A DNA stretch of 64,000 bases from QZLE01 sp033852075 (GCA_033852075.1 JAWSVC010000007.1:62001-126000); one strand, 5' to 3'. Shown: positions 16,648-26,226, counted from the stretch's first letter. Made by a program: numbers and translations. Notes: generated from the letters alone by a model not told the origin.

Positions 16648-18387
16648 TGTGCGCTCGCGTTCAAAGTACTCTGTGTGGAGATACTTATGCGCCTCATGAC
16701 TACCCGGAGTACCAAGCCATTCTTTATATAGCTTTTTAATCATTGGATTTTCATGAGATTTTCTTATCTCTTCGTTACTATCGATCTCGTAAAGAGCTTG
16801 CTGACGCTTCTTGATGATTGAGGTATCACCATGAATAAATGGTTGACCACCTCCATTAATACATCCACCTGGGCAAGCCATGATTTCAATAGCGTGGAAT
16901 GTTTCTTCACCTTTCTTGATTTTGTTTAGAAGGGCACGAGCATTACCAAGACCTGAAGCCTGCGCTACACGAATTGTTGTGCCATTAAGATCAACCTCTG
17001 CTGTTCTAATACCATCAATACCACGAACCATTTCGAAATCAACGGCTTCAAGTTCATTACCTGTAAACCATTCGTATGCTGTACGCAATGCAGCTTCAAG
17101 AACACCACCAGCTGCACCGAAGATTACAGCTGCACCAGTAGATTCACCCAAAGGATTATCGTACTCTTGCTCTTTCAAGTTAGACATATTGATACCTGAT
17201 TCTTTAAGAAGTACTGCCAATTCACGAGTACTTACAACGAAATCAACATCAGGAATATCGTCACATTTCATCTCTTCACGAGCACATTCATATTTCTTAG
17301 CAAGACATGGCATGATAGATACAACAACTACGTTGTGTGGATCTACACCCATTTTCTTTGCCCAGTAATGCTTAGTAACCGCACCAAACATTTGCTGTGG
17401 TGATTTTGCTGATGATGGAATCTTAACCATTTCCGGGAACTGATGCTCTAGAAGCTTAACCCATGCAGGACAACAAGATGTAAGAATTGGTAATTCACCA
17501 CCTGTTTTAATACGTTCAAGCATCTCGTGAGCTTCTTCCATAATAGTAAGGTCAGCTGCAAAATCAGTATCAAATACGTAGTCAAAGTTCAGCTTCTTAA
17601 GTGCTGCTACCATCTTACCTGTAGATATAGTTCCTGGCTCTTCACCAAACTCTTCACCAATTGCTACACGTACAGCTGGAGCTGTTTGCGCAATTACCAC
17701 TTTGCTTGGATCGGCTAGTGCTTCAATAATATCTTGATTGTATGAGATAGCTGTCAGTGCTCCGGTTGGGCATACTGACACGCATTGGCCACAAAATGTA
17801 CAATGGGTATCTGCAAGAGCACGGTGAGTAGCTGTATCAACAACAGCATCAAAACCACGCTCAGTACCAGAAAGTACTCCAACTTTTTGCATATCGTTAC
17901 ATGCGGTTTCACAGCGACGACACATGATACATTTATTTGGATCACGGTAGATCGATTTATTTGCTCTATCAGTTGGATAGCTTGATTCTTCACCTTCATA
18001 ACGAATCTCATGGACTCTGTATTCAGATGCTAGATCTTGCAGTTCACATTCACCTGATTTTTTACATGTCAGACACTCTTTTGGATGGTCTGATAAGAGA
18101 AGTTGTAGAATTGTGCGACGAGCATGTAATACACGAGCGCTATTTGTAACTACAGACATGCCTTCTTCACATGGTGTGCAGCATGATGGAGCCAGATTAT
18201 TTCTGCCATCAACTTCTACAACACAAACACGACATGAACCAACTTTGTTCTTTACATTAAATTCTTCTAAATCAACATAACAAAGTGTTGGAATCCCAAT
18301 ATCCAGAGATTTCGCCGCTTCTAAAATGGTCGTTCCTTTTTCTACTTCTACAGAAACACCATTAATGGTTAAATTTACCTTAGACAT
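16645..18387 (-). CDS. hndD: NAD(P)-linked [FeFe]-hydrogenase catalytic subunit (HndD/HydA type)
   Basis: This 580-residue protein is the catalytic subunit of a soluble multimeric [FeFe]-hydrogenase. The N terminus is a [2Fe-2S] domain (MSKVNLTINGVSVEVEKG), followed by a His-Cys [4Fe-4S] site, two [4Fe-4S] clusters (CIMCRRCETAC, CTFCGQCVSVCP) and the H-cluster motifs TSCCPAWVKLLE, MPCLAKKYE and MACPGGCINGGGQP. The small-subunit-like C terminus follows. I start at the ATG at 18387, preceded by GGAGG, not at the longer open frame reaching 18495. The start overlaps the upstream flavoprotein gene by 8 bp. Maturases HydE, HydF and HydG are not in the window. Confidence 0.95.
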   Translation of the reverse strand: MSKVNLTINGVSVEVEKGTTILEAAKSLDIGIPTLCYVDLEEFNVKNKVGSCRVCVVEVDGRNNLAPSCCTPCEEGMSVVTNSARVLHARRTILQLLLSDHPKECLTCKKSGECELQDLASEYRVHEIRYEGEESSYPTDRANKSIYRDPNKCIMCRRCETACNDMQKVGVLSGTERGFDAVVDTATHRALADTHCTFCGQCVSVCPTGALTAISYNQDIIEALADPSKVVIAQTAPAVRVAIGEEFGEEPGTISTGKMVAALKKLNFDYVFDTDFAADLTIMEEAHEMLERIKTGGELPILTSCCPAWVKLLEHQFPEMVKIPSSAKSPQQMFGAVTKHYWAKKMGVDPHNVVVVSIMPCLAKKYECAREEMKCDDIPDVDFVVSTRELAVLLKESGINMSNLKEQEYDNPLGESTGAAVIFGAAGGVLEAALRTAYEWFTGNELEAVDFEMVRGIDGIRTAEVDLNGTTIRVAQASGLGNARALLNKIKKGEETFHAIEIMACPGGCINGGGQPFIHGDTSIIKKRQQALYEIDSNEEIRKSHENPMIKKLYKEWLGTPGSHEAHKYLHTEYFERERT

Positions 18388-19855
18388 TTGAACCTCCAGG
18401 AACCCTATCAACCGAGTTGAATTTACATACTTCAAAACACTTACCACACTTGATGCAGTCTTCCTGAACGATGGTGTGCTTCTCTTTCTTATCACCTTCG
18501 ATACAATTTACAGGACATTTCTTAGCACAAAGCGTACAACCAACACATGTATCATTAATGACATATTGATATAGTTCTTTACAAACAAATGCAGAACATT
18601 TTTTATCTTCAATGTGTTCTTTATATTCGTGTGGGAAGAATTTAAGCGTTGAAAGAACTGGATTTGGAGATGTTTGTCCAAGGCCACAAAGAGACGTATC
18701 TTTAATCACTTGAGAAAGCGATCTGATATCATTAATTGTATTTTCATCTGCTGTTCCATTGGTTACTGTTTCAAGCAGTTCCAATAAACGCTTATTACCA
18801 ATACGACATGGAGTACACTTTCCGCATGACTCTTCAACTGTGAAATCCAAATAGAATTTTGCTGTATCAACGATACAGGTATCTTCATCCAGTACGATCA
18901 TACCGCCAGAGCCCATCATAGACTCTAGAGCCTTAAGGCTTTCGTAATCGATAGCAGTATTGAAATACTCAACAGGTATACAACCACCAGATGGACCACC
19001 AGTTTGAATTGCCTTAGGTTTTTTACCATTAGGAACACCACCACCAATCTCATTAATGATCTGGTTAATGGTTGTTCCCATTGGAACCTCGATAAGGCCG
19101 GTATTATTAATCTTACCTGCTAGTGCAAATACCTTGGTACCTGGACTGGTTTTTGTACCAATTGATCTAAACCAATCTTTACCTTTAAGGATAATCGCTG
19201 GAACATTGGCAAATGTTTCTACGTTATTTACGATAGTTGGCTTACCAAATAAACCTTCAACCGCTGGAAATGGAGGTTTAGTTGTTGGTTCACCACGATA
19301 ACCTTCTATTGAGTGGATAAGAGATGTTTCTTCACCACATACGAAAGCACCGGCACCAAATTTAATTTGAAGATCAAAGCTAAAATCTGTTCCGAAGATA
19401 TTATCACCTAACAGACCTTCTTCTTTGGCTTTGCAGATAGCACGATTAAGTCTTTCGATAGCTAATGGATATTCGGCACGAACATAAACATATCCCATTG
19501 AAGCACCGATTGCGTAACCAGCAATAGTCATTGCTTCAATAAGTGAGTGCGGATCACCTTCAATTACGGAACGATCCATAAATGCACCGGGGTCACCCTC
19601 GTCCGCATTACAAACTACATATTTTGTGTCATTTTCCTGCTGAGCAGCAATCTTCCATTTGATACCAGTTGGGAAGCCACCGCCTCCGCGACCTCTAAGG
19701 CCAGCACCTTCAATCTCATCGACAACATCTGCCGGAGACATTTCAGTAAGCACTTTACCAAGCGCTTGATAACCGTCTTGCTTAATGTAGTCATCCAGAT
19801 TATCCGGATCGATTACACCACAGTTACGAAGTACAACTCTATATTGTTCAATCAC
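18380..19855 (-). CDS. hndC: Hydrogenase NADH-binding flavoprotein subunit (HndC/NuoF-like)
   Basis: This 491-residue subunit resembles NuoF: GLRGRGGGGFPTGIKWK (FMN/NAD-binding loop), NADEGDPGAFMDR, a GAYICGEE-like GAFVCGEETSL segment, and the N3 cluster motif ESCGKCTPCRIGNKR. The C terminus adds two ferredoxin-type [4Fe-4S] motifs (CVGCTLCAKKCPVNC and CIKCGKCFEVCK), as in HndC and bifurcating HydB. It passes electrons between NAD(P)H and the hydrogenase. It lies between the thioredoxin-like ferredoxin gene and the catalytic subunit. Confidence 0.93.
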   Translation of the reverse strand: MIEQYRVVLRNCGVIDPDNLDDYIKQDGYQALGKVLTEMSPADVVDEIEGAGLRGRGGGGFPTGIKWKIAAQQENDTKYVVCNADEGDPGAFMDRSVIEGDPHSLIEAMTIAGYAIGASMGYVYVRAEYPLAIERLNRAICKAKEEGLLGDNIFGTDFSFDLQIKFGAGAFVCGEETSLIHSIEGYRGEPTTKPPFPAVEGLFGKPTIVNNVETFANVPAIILKGKDWFRSIGTKTSPGTKVFALAGKINNTGLIEVPMGTTINQIINEIGGGVPNGKKPKAIQTGGPSGGCIPVEYFNTAIDYESLKALESMMGSGGMIVLDEDTCIVDTAKFYLDFTVEESCGKCTPCRIGNKRLLELLETVTNGTADENTINDIRSLSQVIKDTSLCGLGQTSPNPVLSTLKFFPHEYKEHIEDKKCSAFVCKELYQYVINDTCVGCTLCAKKCPVNCIEGDKKEKHTIVQEDCIKCGKCFEVCKFNSVDRVPGGSNV

Positions 19856-19864
19856 AAGCGCCTC

Positions 19865-20239
19865 CTAATCCAAACAGCTTTTAAAGTTACGCGGAATTAC
19901 ATATTTGCTTACCTTAAGCTCGTTGCCGATATGCATATCTACAACGTTTTCTGCATCTTCTACTGTTACAGGACCTAGAAGTACAGATTCTCCGCCACGC
20001 TTGATTTCAACAGTTGGTTCTTTGTAACACATACCAACACAACCGGTTTGTTTAACTTGCACACAACCTTGGATATCACGTTGAACAATAATATCTTGAA
20101 TCGCTTGCATTACTTCTTTAGCTCCTGCAGCAATTCCACAGCTACTCATGCCAACAAGTACTTGAACACATTCACAGCACTCGCCTTCACTTTTTAGCTT
20201 ATCACTATAATTCTTAAGTTCTTCAGGATTCTTAAACAT
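19865..20239 (-). CDS. hndB: [2Fe-2S] thioredoxin-like ferredoxin subunit (HndB-like)
   Basis: This protein of about 124 residues has a thioredoxin-like [2Fe-2S] ferredoxin fold with VLVGMSSCGIAAGAK and CVQVKQTGCVGMCYKEP. I start at the ATG at 20239 (MFKNPEELKNY), which overlaps the upstream gene's stop by 8 bp in the same manner as the other joints in this operon; an in-frame extension to 20344 lies within that gene. It is the small electron-transfer subunit found in HndABCD-type hydrogenases. Confidence 0.88.
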   Translation of the reverse strand: MFKNPEELKNYSDKLKSEGECCECVQVLVGMSSCGIAAGAKEVMQAIQDIIVQRDIQGCVQVKQTGCVGMCYKEPTVEIKRGGESVLLGPVTVEDAENVVDMHIGNELKVSKYVIPRNFKSCLD

Positions 20240-20756
20240 TGTCGCCAAACTCCTCTTCAACTTTTGCCAGAATCTCGCGAGTTTGATCTGGGGTAATATT
20301 GCCATATGTCTTATCATTGATAAGCATAATTGGAGCAAGACCACAGGCCCCGATACAACGCAGACTATCTAGCGACCATTTGCCATCAGCAGATGTTTCA
20401 CCATCTTTAATTCCCAACTCTTCTGTAAGAACATCAAGAATATCCATAGCGCCTTTTACATAACAGGCTGTACCAGTACATACAGAAATTCTATATTTAC
20501 CTTTTGGTTCTAGGTTAAAGAACGAGTAAAAGCTTATCACGCCATATACTTCAGCAAGATGAAGATTAAGTTCTTTGGCAACCACTTTTTGCACTTCTTC
20601 TGGCAGAAAGCCAAAGATTTCTTGTGCTTTGTGTAACACCTGAATCAGGAAGGCCCGATTCTTAACGGCATCGTCTCCGATACCCAAGGTGCCGATATAG
20701 GCGCTAAGCTCGTTAAAGCCCTCTTTAGCGACCTTGCCACAACACGCTGCTGTCAT
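20232..20756 (-). CDS. hndA: Hydrogenase [2Fe-2S] subunit (HndA/NuoE-like)
   Basis: This 174-residue NuoE-like subunit carries four cysteines of a [2Fe-2S] cluster: CTGTACYVKG (two) and CIGACGLAP (two). FLPEEVQKVVAKELNLHLAEVYGVISFYSFF is the family signature. It is the first gene of the hydrogenase operon, which reads hndA-hndB-hndC-hndD; two joints overlap by 8 bp and one gap is 9 bp. Complexes of this make-up in anaerobes couple NAD(P)H (and sometimes ferredoxin) to H2; bifurcation cannot be judged from sequence alone. Confidence 0.93.
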   Translation of the reverse strand: MTAACCGKVAKEGFNELSAYIGTLGIGDDAVKNRAFLIQVLHKAQEIFGFLPEEVQKVVAKELNLHLAEVYGVISFYSFFNLEPKGKYRISVCTGTACYVKGAMDILDVLTEELGIKDGETSADGKWSLDSLRCIGACGLAPIMLINDKTYGNITPDQTREILAKVEEEFGDNV

Positions 20757-21555
20757 GTTTATCTCCTATTACAAATTACAAAATTACAAAGTTAATCTAG
20801 TCTGAATATTTCATAAAAAACTGGTAATTATTTCGTTATATTTTTTTAAACTGCATTCGTTAATAAAACTAAACTTTCAATTTATTGCTTAATTTTTGCC
20901 TAAGCGTTAATACAGTGTTTTAACCAGCCTGCTGTGAAATATTCAGTCTAGCTTTATCCTGAAAACACAGATCTTTCAGAACTGCTAAACCTCAAAATCT
21001 ATACCGAACCGGATTATAGCAAAATACAATATAAAAATGACGATTTTTTTAGCGAAAATTTGATATTGATAACAATTTATTGTTCCTGTTTTTTTAACCT
21101 ATATATTTAAACAATATCTATAGAATTTTAAATATTCCTTATATTTTTAATTCACCCGCTATATTAAACATCTATTTTGTTTAAAATCATCAATCACAAC
21201 ACCTGAAAATATAGCACATAAACATTTGTTTTATCGCAATTTATTTAACCAAACACAAATCACAAATATTTATTGCCTTGCAACATTTTTTTAATGCATA
21301 TATACCTTTTATATTTCACATAAACACAATATCGTCGCCACTAAATAATTGTTTATCATTGATCTTAAAAATTTCAATTTTTAACGCCTATACATCAAAA
21401 ATTTGTGCATTATTTGCTTATTTTTTCACGATAAAACCGAGTTAGTTTTGGCTAACATTTTCTGTTGTTATAATATCCACCCTCTCCCAGTTTCTGGCGA
21501 ATGTATAAATAATTCTTTTAAAATTCACGACAGCTTTATATAGCGCTTTTAATAG
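20757..21555. other. Long AT-rich region upstream of the hydrogenase operon, no gene seen
   Basis: About 800 bases carry no convincing ORF. A partial FNR-like half pattern (TTGATATTGATAAC near 21060) is too weak to call. The stretch presumably holds the hydrogenase promoter, read on the minus strand; an SD-like AGGAGA sits just before the hndA ATG. I see no terminator-type hairpin, repeat or RNA family here. Confidence 0.5.
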
Positions 21556-21870
21556 TTAATACCTAACCACCTGAATATCACTAGCCACTACCTTTAGTCT
21601 CCCATCAGATAGTTCTATATCGACCAATTCAGGACTAGCTAACCCAGAAATAATATTCCCGTTATAACTTGTTCTTTGAAGTTGATTAATATCAAAATTC
21701 ATTTCGATTGAAACAAGGTTTTTGAATTTTATGTCTACCCGTTTACGATAATCTGCCTTCAGATCTGAATACAATTCGGCCACTAAGATTATCTCGGTAT
21801 TATCACTTTCGGTTGCAAATCGTATTTCTCTAATACGTCCCTGCTCCCAATTAATCTGTTCTATTTTCAT
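21556..21870 (-). CDS. Hypothetical protein (104 aa)
   Basis: I do not recognise this gene. It encodes 104 residues starting MKIEQINWEQGRIREIRFAT, with a repeated beta-strand pattern (EIILVAELYSDL, RVDIKFKNLVSIEM, LVDIELSDGRLKVVASDIQVVRY). It has no signal peptide, helix or cysteine motif. It lies alone, divergent from a small lipoprotein gene. The regular strand pattern and balanced composition suggest a real all-beta protein. Confidence 0.55.
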   Translation of the reverse strand: MKIEQINWEQGRIREIRFATESDNTEIILVAELYSDLKADYRKRVDIKFKNLVSIEMNFDINQLQRTSYNGNIISGLASPELVDIELSDGRLKVVASDIQVVRY

Positions 21871-21956
21871 GTTTTGTTATCTAATTAAAAACTAACTGCC
21901 TGCATAATCTATAATTAATTATATGGTCTAGGGATTATAAAGATTACTTAAAGAAT

Positions 21957-22367
21957 ATGAATAGATACCTACTATTAGTTTTTTTAACTTGCTTTGGCTG
22001 TAGTGATGACACTAGCTTAAAAAAAACTCTAATTGGCACTTGGGTATCAAGCCCCGAACTCTCAGCTGATTCCGTTATGCAAAGCAAGCTAATGACAACT
22101 GAACAAAAAAACTATCTGCAAAATACTTTTGGGACTTATCAATATATTTTTACAAAAAATAGTGCTGCCTATGCACCAGTTAACGCCGGACCTAAGGACA
22201 ACATATCTTTCGGCTGGAGCGTTTTAAAAGATGGGGCGGATAAAATTGTAATAGAGATAAGCGGATCTTTTTCCAGAACAGAAAAGGTTGAATTTATCCG
22301 CCATAAAAACTGTATCGGCCTATACAATTACAAATACGATTACGTTGAATATTTTTGTAAAAAATAA
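21957..22367 (+). CDS. Putative lipoprotein (136 aa)
   Basis: The N terminus MNRYLLLVFLTCFGCSDD has a short hydrophobic stretch ending in a lipobox (CFGC), so the product is likely a lipoprotein, although the signal is short. The mature part (LIGTWVSSPELS, then YQYIFTKNSAAY) resembles lipocalin-like or DUF-type 'GTW' small domains, but I cannot assign a family. Two cysteines near the C terminus (NCIGLY, YFCKK) may form a disulfide. Function is unknown. Confidence 0.6.
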   Translation: MNRYLLLVFLTCFGCSDDTSLKKTLIGTWVSSPELSADSVMQSKLMTTEQKNYLQNTFGTYQYIFTKNSAAYAPVNAGPKDNISFGWSVLKDGADKIVIEISGSFSRTEKVEFIRHKNCIGLYNYKYDYVEYFCKK

Positions 22368-22426
22368 AGTAATCCTACATATTAATAATTTGAAATACTC
22401 ATAAGTAGTCAATAAAAAGGGGGAAT

Positions 22427-24304
22427 CTAAACCTTAAATTTTTTCATTAATTCAGCAATCCTTCTGGCTGCATCAGACAAAGACTTTCCTAATTGAACTA
22501 CCTGATTGGTATTATTACTTGTGTCCTTTGTGATTTCAGTAATATTAACAACATTTCTATTAATCTCTTCCGCAACTGCTGATTGTTCTTCAGATGCTGT
22601 AGCAACCTGAAAATTCATATCCTTAATTGAACTAATTGCATCATTGATACCATCTAGTATATCTGAAACAACTCTTGAACGTTCAACACTCTTCTGCGCC
22701 TGTTCTTTTCCTGTTTCCATAGCTTGAACAGCTTTTCCTGCAGTACTTTGTAAACGTTCAACAATTGCCTTAATTTCTTCTGTAGATTCTTGTGAACGTT
22801 GAGCTAAGGTACGTACTTCATCCGCAACAACAGCAAAGCCACGACCTTGGTCTCCAGCCCTGGCAGCCTCAATAGCCGCATTAAGCGCTAAAAGATTTGT
22901 TTGTTCAGCGATTTCACGAATAACATTAAGCACCGTTCCAATATTTTCACTTTCCTTACTCAAATCACCAATAACAGTTGCTGCATCATTAACATTTTGC
23001 GCTAAGGTTTCTATTTCTAACTGATTTTCAACTACAACTCCCTTTCCTTGCAATGCTTGAGTATTAGCTGAATCAACAGTCGATGCTGCAGAACTAGCAT
23101 TTAAAGAAATATCTTGCGTAGTAGTAGTCATTTCATTCATTGCTGTGGCAACTTTTTCAGATTCGGTTAATTGCTTATTTACAATGTCTTTTACTGATAC
23201 AGAAACACTATCAAGGGTTACAGATGCTGAGTTAAGTTCATCTGAAATTTTAGTTATTTGTGTAATAGCACTTTGAAATTCTTTAATCATATAATTAAAT
23301 GCACAAGACATTGACGCAACTTCTTTTGGAGCATTTTCATTAGCAGTTTGCGTCAAATCCAGATCTTTCGCCGATAAAGACATAAGCTTTGAAAACTTAT
23401 TTATAGGTGATGTAATTGATCGAATAATCAATATGCCAATAACTATTAAAACCAAACAGATTACAGATGTAATTATCCCTCTTATTATTAATTGAGAAGA
23501 AATTGCAGCATCAACTTCTTTAATCGCATTTTTTTTAAAGGCAGCTAATTGCTCTTCACTTTTATGGATAGTTGAACGCATCTCTCCAATTAAACCATCT
23601 GAACTTGATAGTCCTACTTTTATATTAGCCTTTACCAACTCTTTAAAATCTCTGTCATATGCGACCATATGATTTTTTATCTGATCTCTTATAGATTCTG
23701 ATATAAAACTTTCCTGAAGAGTTTTATTAAATGCAATTAGATCTTTATCAAATTTCTCTACATATTTTGTGTCATAGCGCAACATAAAATCTTTTTCTCT
23801 GCGCCTTAACATAAGCATATCTCGTGCTAACTTATAATCACCTATTTTGTAAATCTGCGCCTCAGCGTTATGTACTGACTCTCGTAGTGCACCATAAAGA
23901 CCTGATTTGGGATCCAATCCAATTTGGATACGAACATCTTTTAATTGAATAAATTTACTATTGTAATCCTTTAAAACAGCAATAAAGTTATTTCCATGAT
24001 TTGTTAGTTCTGATAAACCTGCATTTTTATAATCACTAACTAATTTTTTCACATCATTTAACAAACTTAGATAGTTAGCATTGAATTTGTCTACGTATTT
24101 TAGGTCATTACGCGCTAAAAAATCCTTTTCATTACGGCGTAGCATTAGCATATTTGCTTCAACGTGGTTTATATCGGCATTTAGTTTATATAAAAAATGT
24201 ATTTTTTCATTTCCAATCATCTGTATAACTATGAGAATCGCAATACCTGCTATGGATAGTATTGCTAAGAAACTTACTTCTTGTTTAATTGAAAACTTAG
24301 ACAT
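22427..24304 (-). CDS. Methyl-accepting chemotaxis protein with HBM sensor domain
   Basis: This 625-residue chemoreceptor starts at the ATG at 24304 (AAGGGG upstream); a longer in-frame start at 24349 is less likely. The order is TM1 (about 10-30), a helical bimodular periplasmic sensor with two similar segments (LMLRRNEKDFLARNDLKYVDKF and LMLRRREKDFMLRYDTKYVEKF), TM2 (about 275-297), HAMP, and the signalling hairpin EIAEQTNLLALNAAIEAARAG. HBM receptors such as McpS sense organic acids. The C terminus lacks a CheR-docking pentapeptide. It lies next to PilZ and stator genes. Confidence 0.93.
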   Translation of the reverse strand: MSKFSIKQEVSFLAILSIAGIAILIVIQMIGNEKIHFLYKLNADINHVEANMLMLRRNEKDFLARNDLKYVDKFNANYLSLLNDVKKLVSDYKNAGLSELTNHGNNFIAVLKDYNSKFIQLKDVRIQIGLDPKSGLYGALRESVHNAEAQIYKIGDYKLARDMLMLRRREKDFMLRYDTKYVEKFDKDLIAFNKTLQESFISESIRDQIKNHMVAYDRDFKELVKANIKVGLSSSDGLIGEMRSTIHKSEEQLAAFKKNAIKEVDAAISSQLIIRGIITSVICLVLIVIGILIIRSITSPINKFSKLMSLSAKDLDLTQTANENAPKEVASMSCAFNYMIKEFQSAITQITKISDELNSASVTLDSVSVSVKDIVNKQLTESEKVATAMNEMTTTTQDISLNASSAASTVDSANTQALQGKGVVVENQLEIETLAQNVNDAATVIGDLSKESENIGTVLNVIREIAEQTNLLALNAAIEAARAGDQGRGFAVVADEVRTLAQRSQESTEEIKAIVERLQSTAGKAVQAMETGKEQAQKSVERSRVVSDILDGINDAISSIKDMNFQVATASEEQSAVAEEINRNVVNITEITKDTSNNTNQVVQLGKSLSDAARRIAELMKKFKV

Positions 24305-24481
24305 AACACATACCCCTTGTTTTTGCTTACTACCTGCAAAAACCATCACCCATTTAAAATTAATCCTGCTTACATATCCGTATATATTATAGTTTAGTTC
24401 ACGGATGCAGATTTTCTCAAAAAAGCAAACACTTAATGCAATTTAATCACTGCATCACCAATAAGTTAATGTTTTAAATAA

Positions 24482-24901
24482 TCAGAATAAGGTGGATATA
24501 AGGATAAATATAAAAATCATCACAACTATAAACACAGCCAGGCCATTGAATATCACATTGGCAGTATCATCTTTTTCCTGAAGGTAATATTCTTGATGTT
24601 TTTTGTCGATGAATTTAGGTTTTTCATCTGTAATCTCACAACTTAAGGCTTCTTGCTCAAGCTGCGTTTCCATCTGTTTTATAATTTCCAGCGATTGTTG
24701 TTTTTGAGAATGACGAACTAAAAGATCGATTAAAGGTGCTCCGCAACTACAGCATGTTGATTTACTAAATTGCTTACTTTGCTCAAATCTAGGATATATG
24801 CCGACTGCGTCAAGCCTAGTTTCTATTTCTACCGCTTCTTGCTTTGTATTGCAAGTTCTAAGCAGCACAAACTCATCTACAGCATTATCTTTTTCTGTCA
24901 T
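24482..24901 (-). CDS. DUF2007-like membrane-anchored protein
   Basis: This 139-residue protein begins with a DUF2007-like 'signal transducing protein' segment (VLLRTCNTKQEAVEIETRLDAVGIYPRFE), then a CCSCGAP motif that may bind a metal. It ends in a single C-terminal transmembrane helix (GLAVFIVVMIFIFILIS). The topology suggests a cytoplasmic domain anchored to the inner membrane. The function of the family is not established. It is on the same strand as the chemoreceptor and PilZ genes. Confidence 0.6.
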   Translation of the reverse strand: MTEKDNAVDEFVLLRTCNTKQEAVEIETRLDAVGIYPRFEQSKQFSKSTCCSCGAPLIDLLVRHSQKQQSLEIIKQMETQLEQEALSCEITDEKPKFIDKKHQEYYLQEKDDTANVIFNGLAVFIVVMIFIFILISTLF

Positions 24902-25006
24902 AGTATTTCATTAACTTGTGAGCAATAACTATCTATACCAACCTAGATATACTCTGTAAGTCTATATAAAAAACTATTTAACTTCACCATCAATTAAGAA
25001 TAGAAG

Positions 25007-25312
25007 TTACTGCACTTCTGTCATATTTCCTGCAACAACGAATCTTCCTTCGTCATTAACATCAACACGAATAACTTCTACAGTAGCTTTCAGAGCATTA
25101 AGCTGGTGTGTATTAGGTAATACTTGAATTTGAATTTTCTGCCCTGCCTTTAGATTATGATCTGTATTAAACATGATCCCTGTTGCACTTAGATCCTCTG
25201 TTTTTCCAATATACTTTTCAGAAGAACCCTCAACGGTATATTGCACTTCTGCTTCTACCATCATTCTAAAGAAATCACGCTTTTCCCTGTATCCTTTATC
25301 ATTAAGTGCCAT
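25007..25312 (-). CDS. PilZ domain protein (c-di-GMP binding)
   Basis: This 101-residue single-domain PilZ protein has both binding motifs: REKRDFFRM (RxxxR) at about 9-17 and EDLSATGIMF (DxSxxG) at about 39-48. It is followed by a typical beta-barrel tail. It lies 22 bp from the next PilZ gene upstream and near pomAB. By position it may relay c-di-GMP to the flagellar motor as YcgR does, but that link is inferred. Confidence 0.85.
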   Translation of the reverse strand: MALNDKGYREKRDFFRMMVEAEVQYTVEGSSEKYIGKTEDLSATGIMFNTDHNLKAGQKIQIQVLPNTHQLNALKATVEVIRVDVNDEGRFVVAGNMTEVQ

Positions 25313-25334
25313 TACAACTCCATATCGTTTAAAG

Positions 25335-25955
25335 TTAGTTTAAAACTGTTTTACCTTCTCTTTGCTCACGTAAACTTTGCGCCTGCCGCCATAGCACGTG
25401 CTGAACCAGTAGTTCCCTATCTGAATCTCTTACATGGATAAAACAGACGGCAACTTCATATCCTGCTTTTTTTTCTTCCCGTTTACTGCAACGTATTACT
25501 TTACCTAAAGTTCTAAGACCGGCATGCGATGGCAATAAACCAAGCTTTATTTCTAAAACCGCCCCCTCTGCTATCTCCACATGTGAATCAAAAGACATCC
25601 CTCCAGCCCCAAGGTTAACCTTACGCCATAAATGTTCATCTGAGCCCATGTTCTGTATCAAAAGAACCTTGGCAATCATATCCATTTTTTTGTCTATTAA
25701 TGACAAATATTGTGCAACTTGAGGAGATGTTCTTTCTACGGAACGTCGTAAAACAACCATCTCTTGTTTGAGATCGGCAAAATCAGAAGAAAGCGAAAAG
25801 GCATTTGGTAAAGGGGTGCGTAATCTATCCAGAGTCATTTGTACCTCTTCCTCTGGTATCAACCGATACTTAAGCATTACATGATCGTCAATCCGGAAAT
25901 ACTTCCTTCTTTCATTCATATGATCATGTTTAGGCGCATCATCAGATTCACCCAT
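25335..25955 (-). CDS. PilZ domain protein with helical N-terminal region
   Basis: This 206-residue protein has a basic motif RRKYFRIDDHV at about 16-26, a helical middle (DLKQEMVVLRRSVERTSPQVAQYLSLIDKKMDMIAKVLL) and a C-terminal PilZ-like barrel (VNLGAGGMSFDSHVEIAEG, then VAVCFIHVRDSDRELLVQHVL). The second motif is NLGAGGMSF, fitting the N/DxSxxG position loosely. It resembles DUF1631 or YcgR-type c-di-GMP readers of gammaproteobacteria. It lies directly upstream of another PilZ gene. Confidence 0.75.
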   Translation of the reverse strand: MGESDDAPKHDHMNERRKYFRIDDHVMLKYRLIPEEEVQMTLDRLRTPLPNAFSLSSDFADLKQEMVVLRRSVERTSPQVAQYLSLIDKKMDMIAKVLLIQNMGSDEHLWRKVNLGAGGMSFDSHVEIAEGAVLEIKLGLLPSHAGLRTLGKVIRCSKREEKKAGYEVAVCFIHVRDSDRELLVQHVLWRQAQSLREQREGKTVLN

Positions 25956-26066
25956 TAACCATCTCCTTGGTAATCATCTTTATTCTTTTAATTGTCAGCC
26001 AATAAGCACTGAAAATCAACCTAGTTAATTCATTTTAGCAGTAGAAAGTTAGTTATTTGGACTTAG

Positions 26067-26151
26067 CTTTTCAAGATCCCTGAGCGTAGCCAAAGGGTCA
26101 ATGAAAAATAATATAATTAATGAGGCTTCGGCTACGCTCAGCTATCTTAAT
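26067..26151. repeat. REPIN-like hairpin core, reverse copy
   Basis: In reverse complement this reads AAGATAGCTGAGCGTAGCCG.., a loop with CTCATTAATTATATT, then CCCTTTGGCTACGCTCAGGG and CTTGAAAAG. It is the same 85 bp core as at 4988 and 47304, without the outer TIRs, between the PilZ and pomB genes. Confidence 0.7.
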
Positions 26152-26226
26152 TTTATTATTTTTTTAGGATGATTATGCGCCTTAGCGCCAATAACTTATT
26201 ATTTGGCTTTAAACAAGGTATTTATC

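Noticed and set aside
21055..21080. FNR-like box upstream of the hydrogenase operon
   Set aside because: The right half (ATAAC) deviates too far from ATCAA to call.
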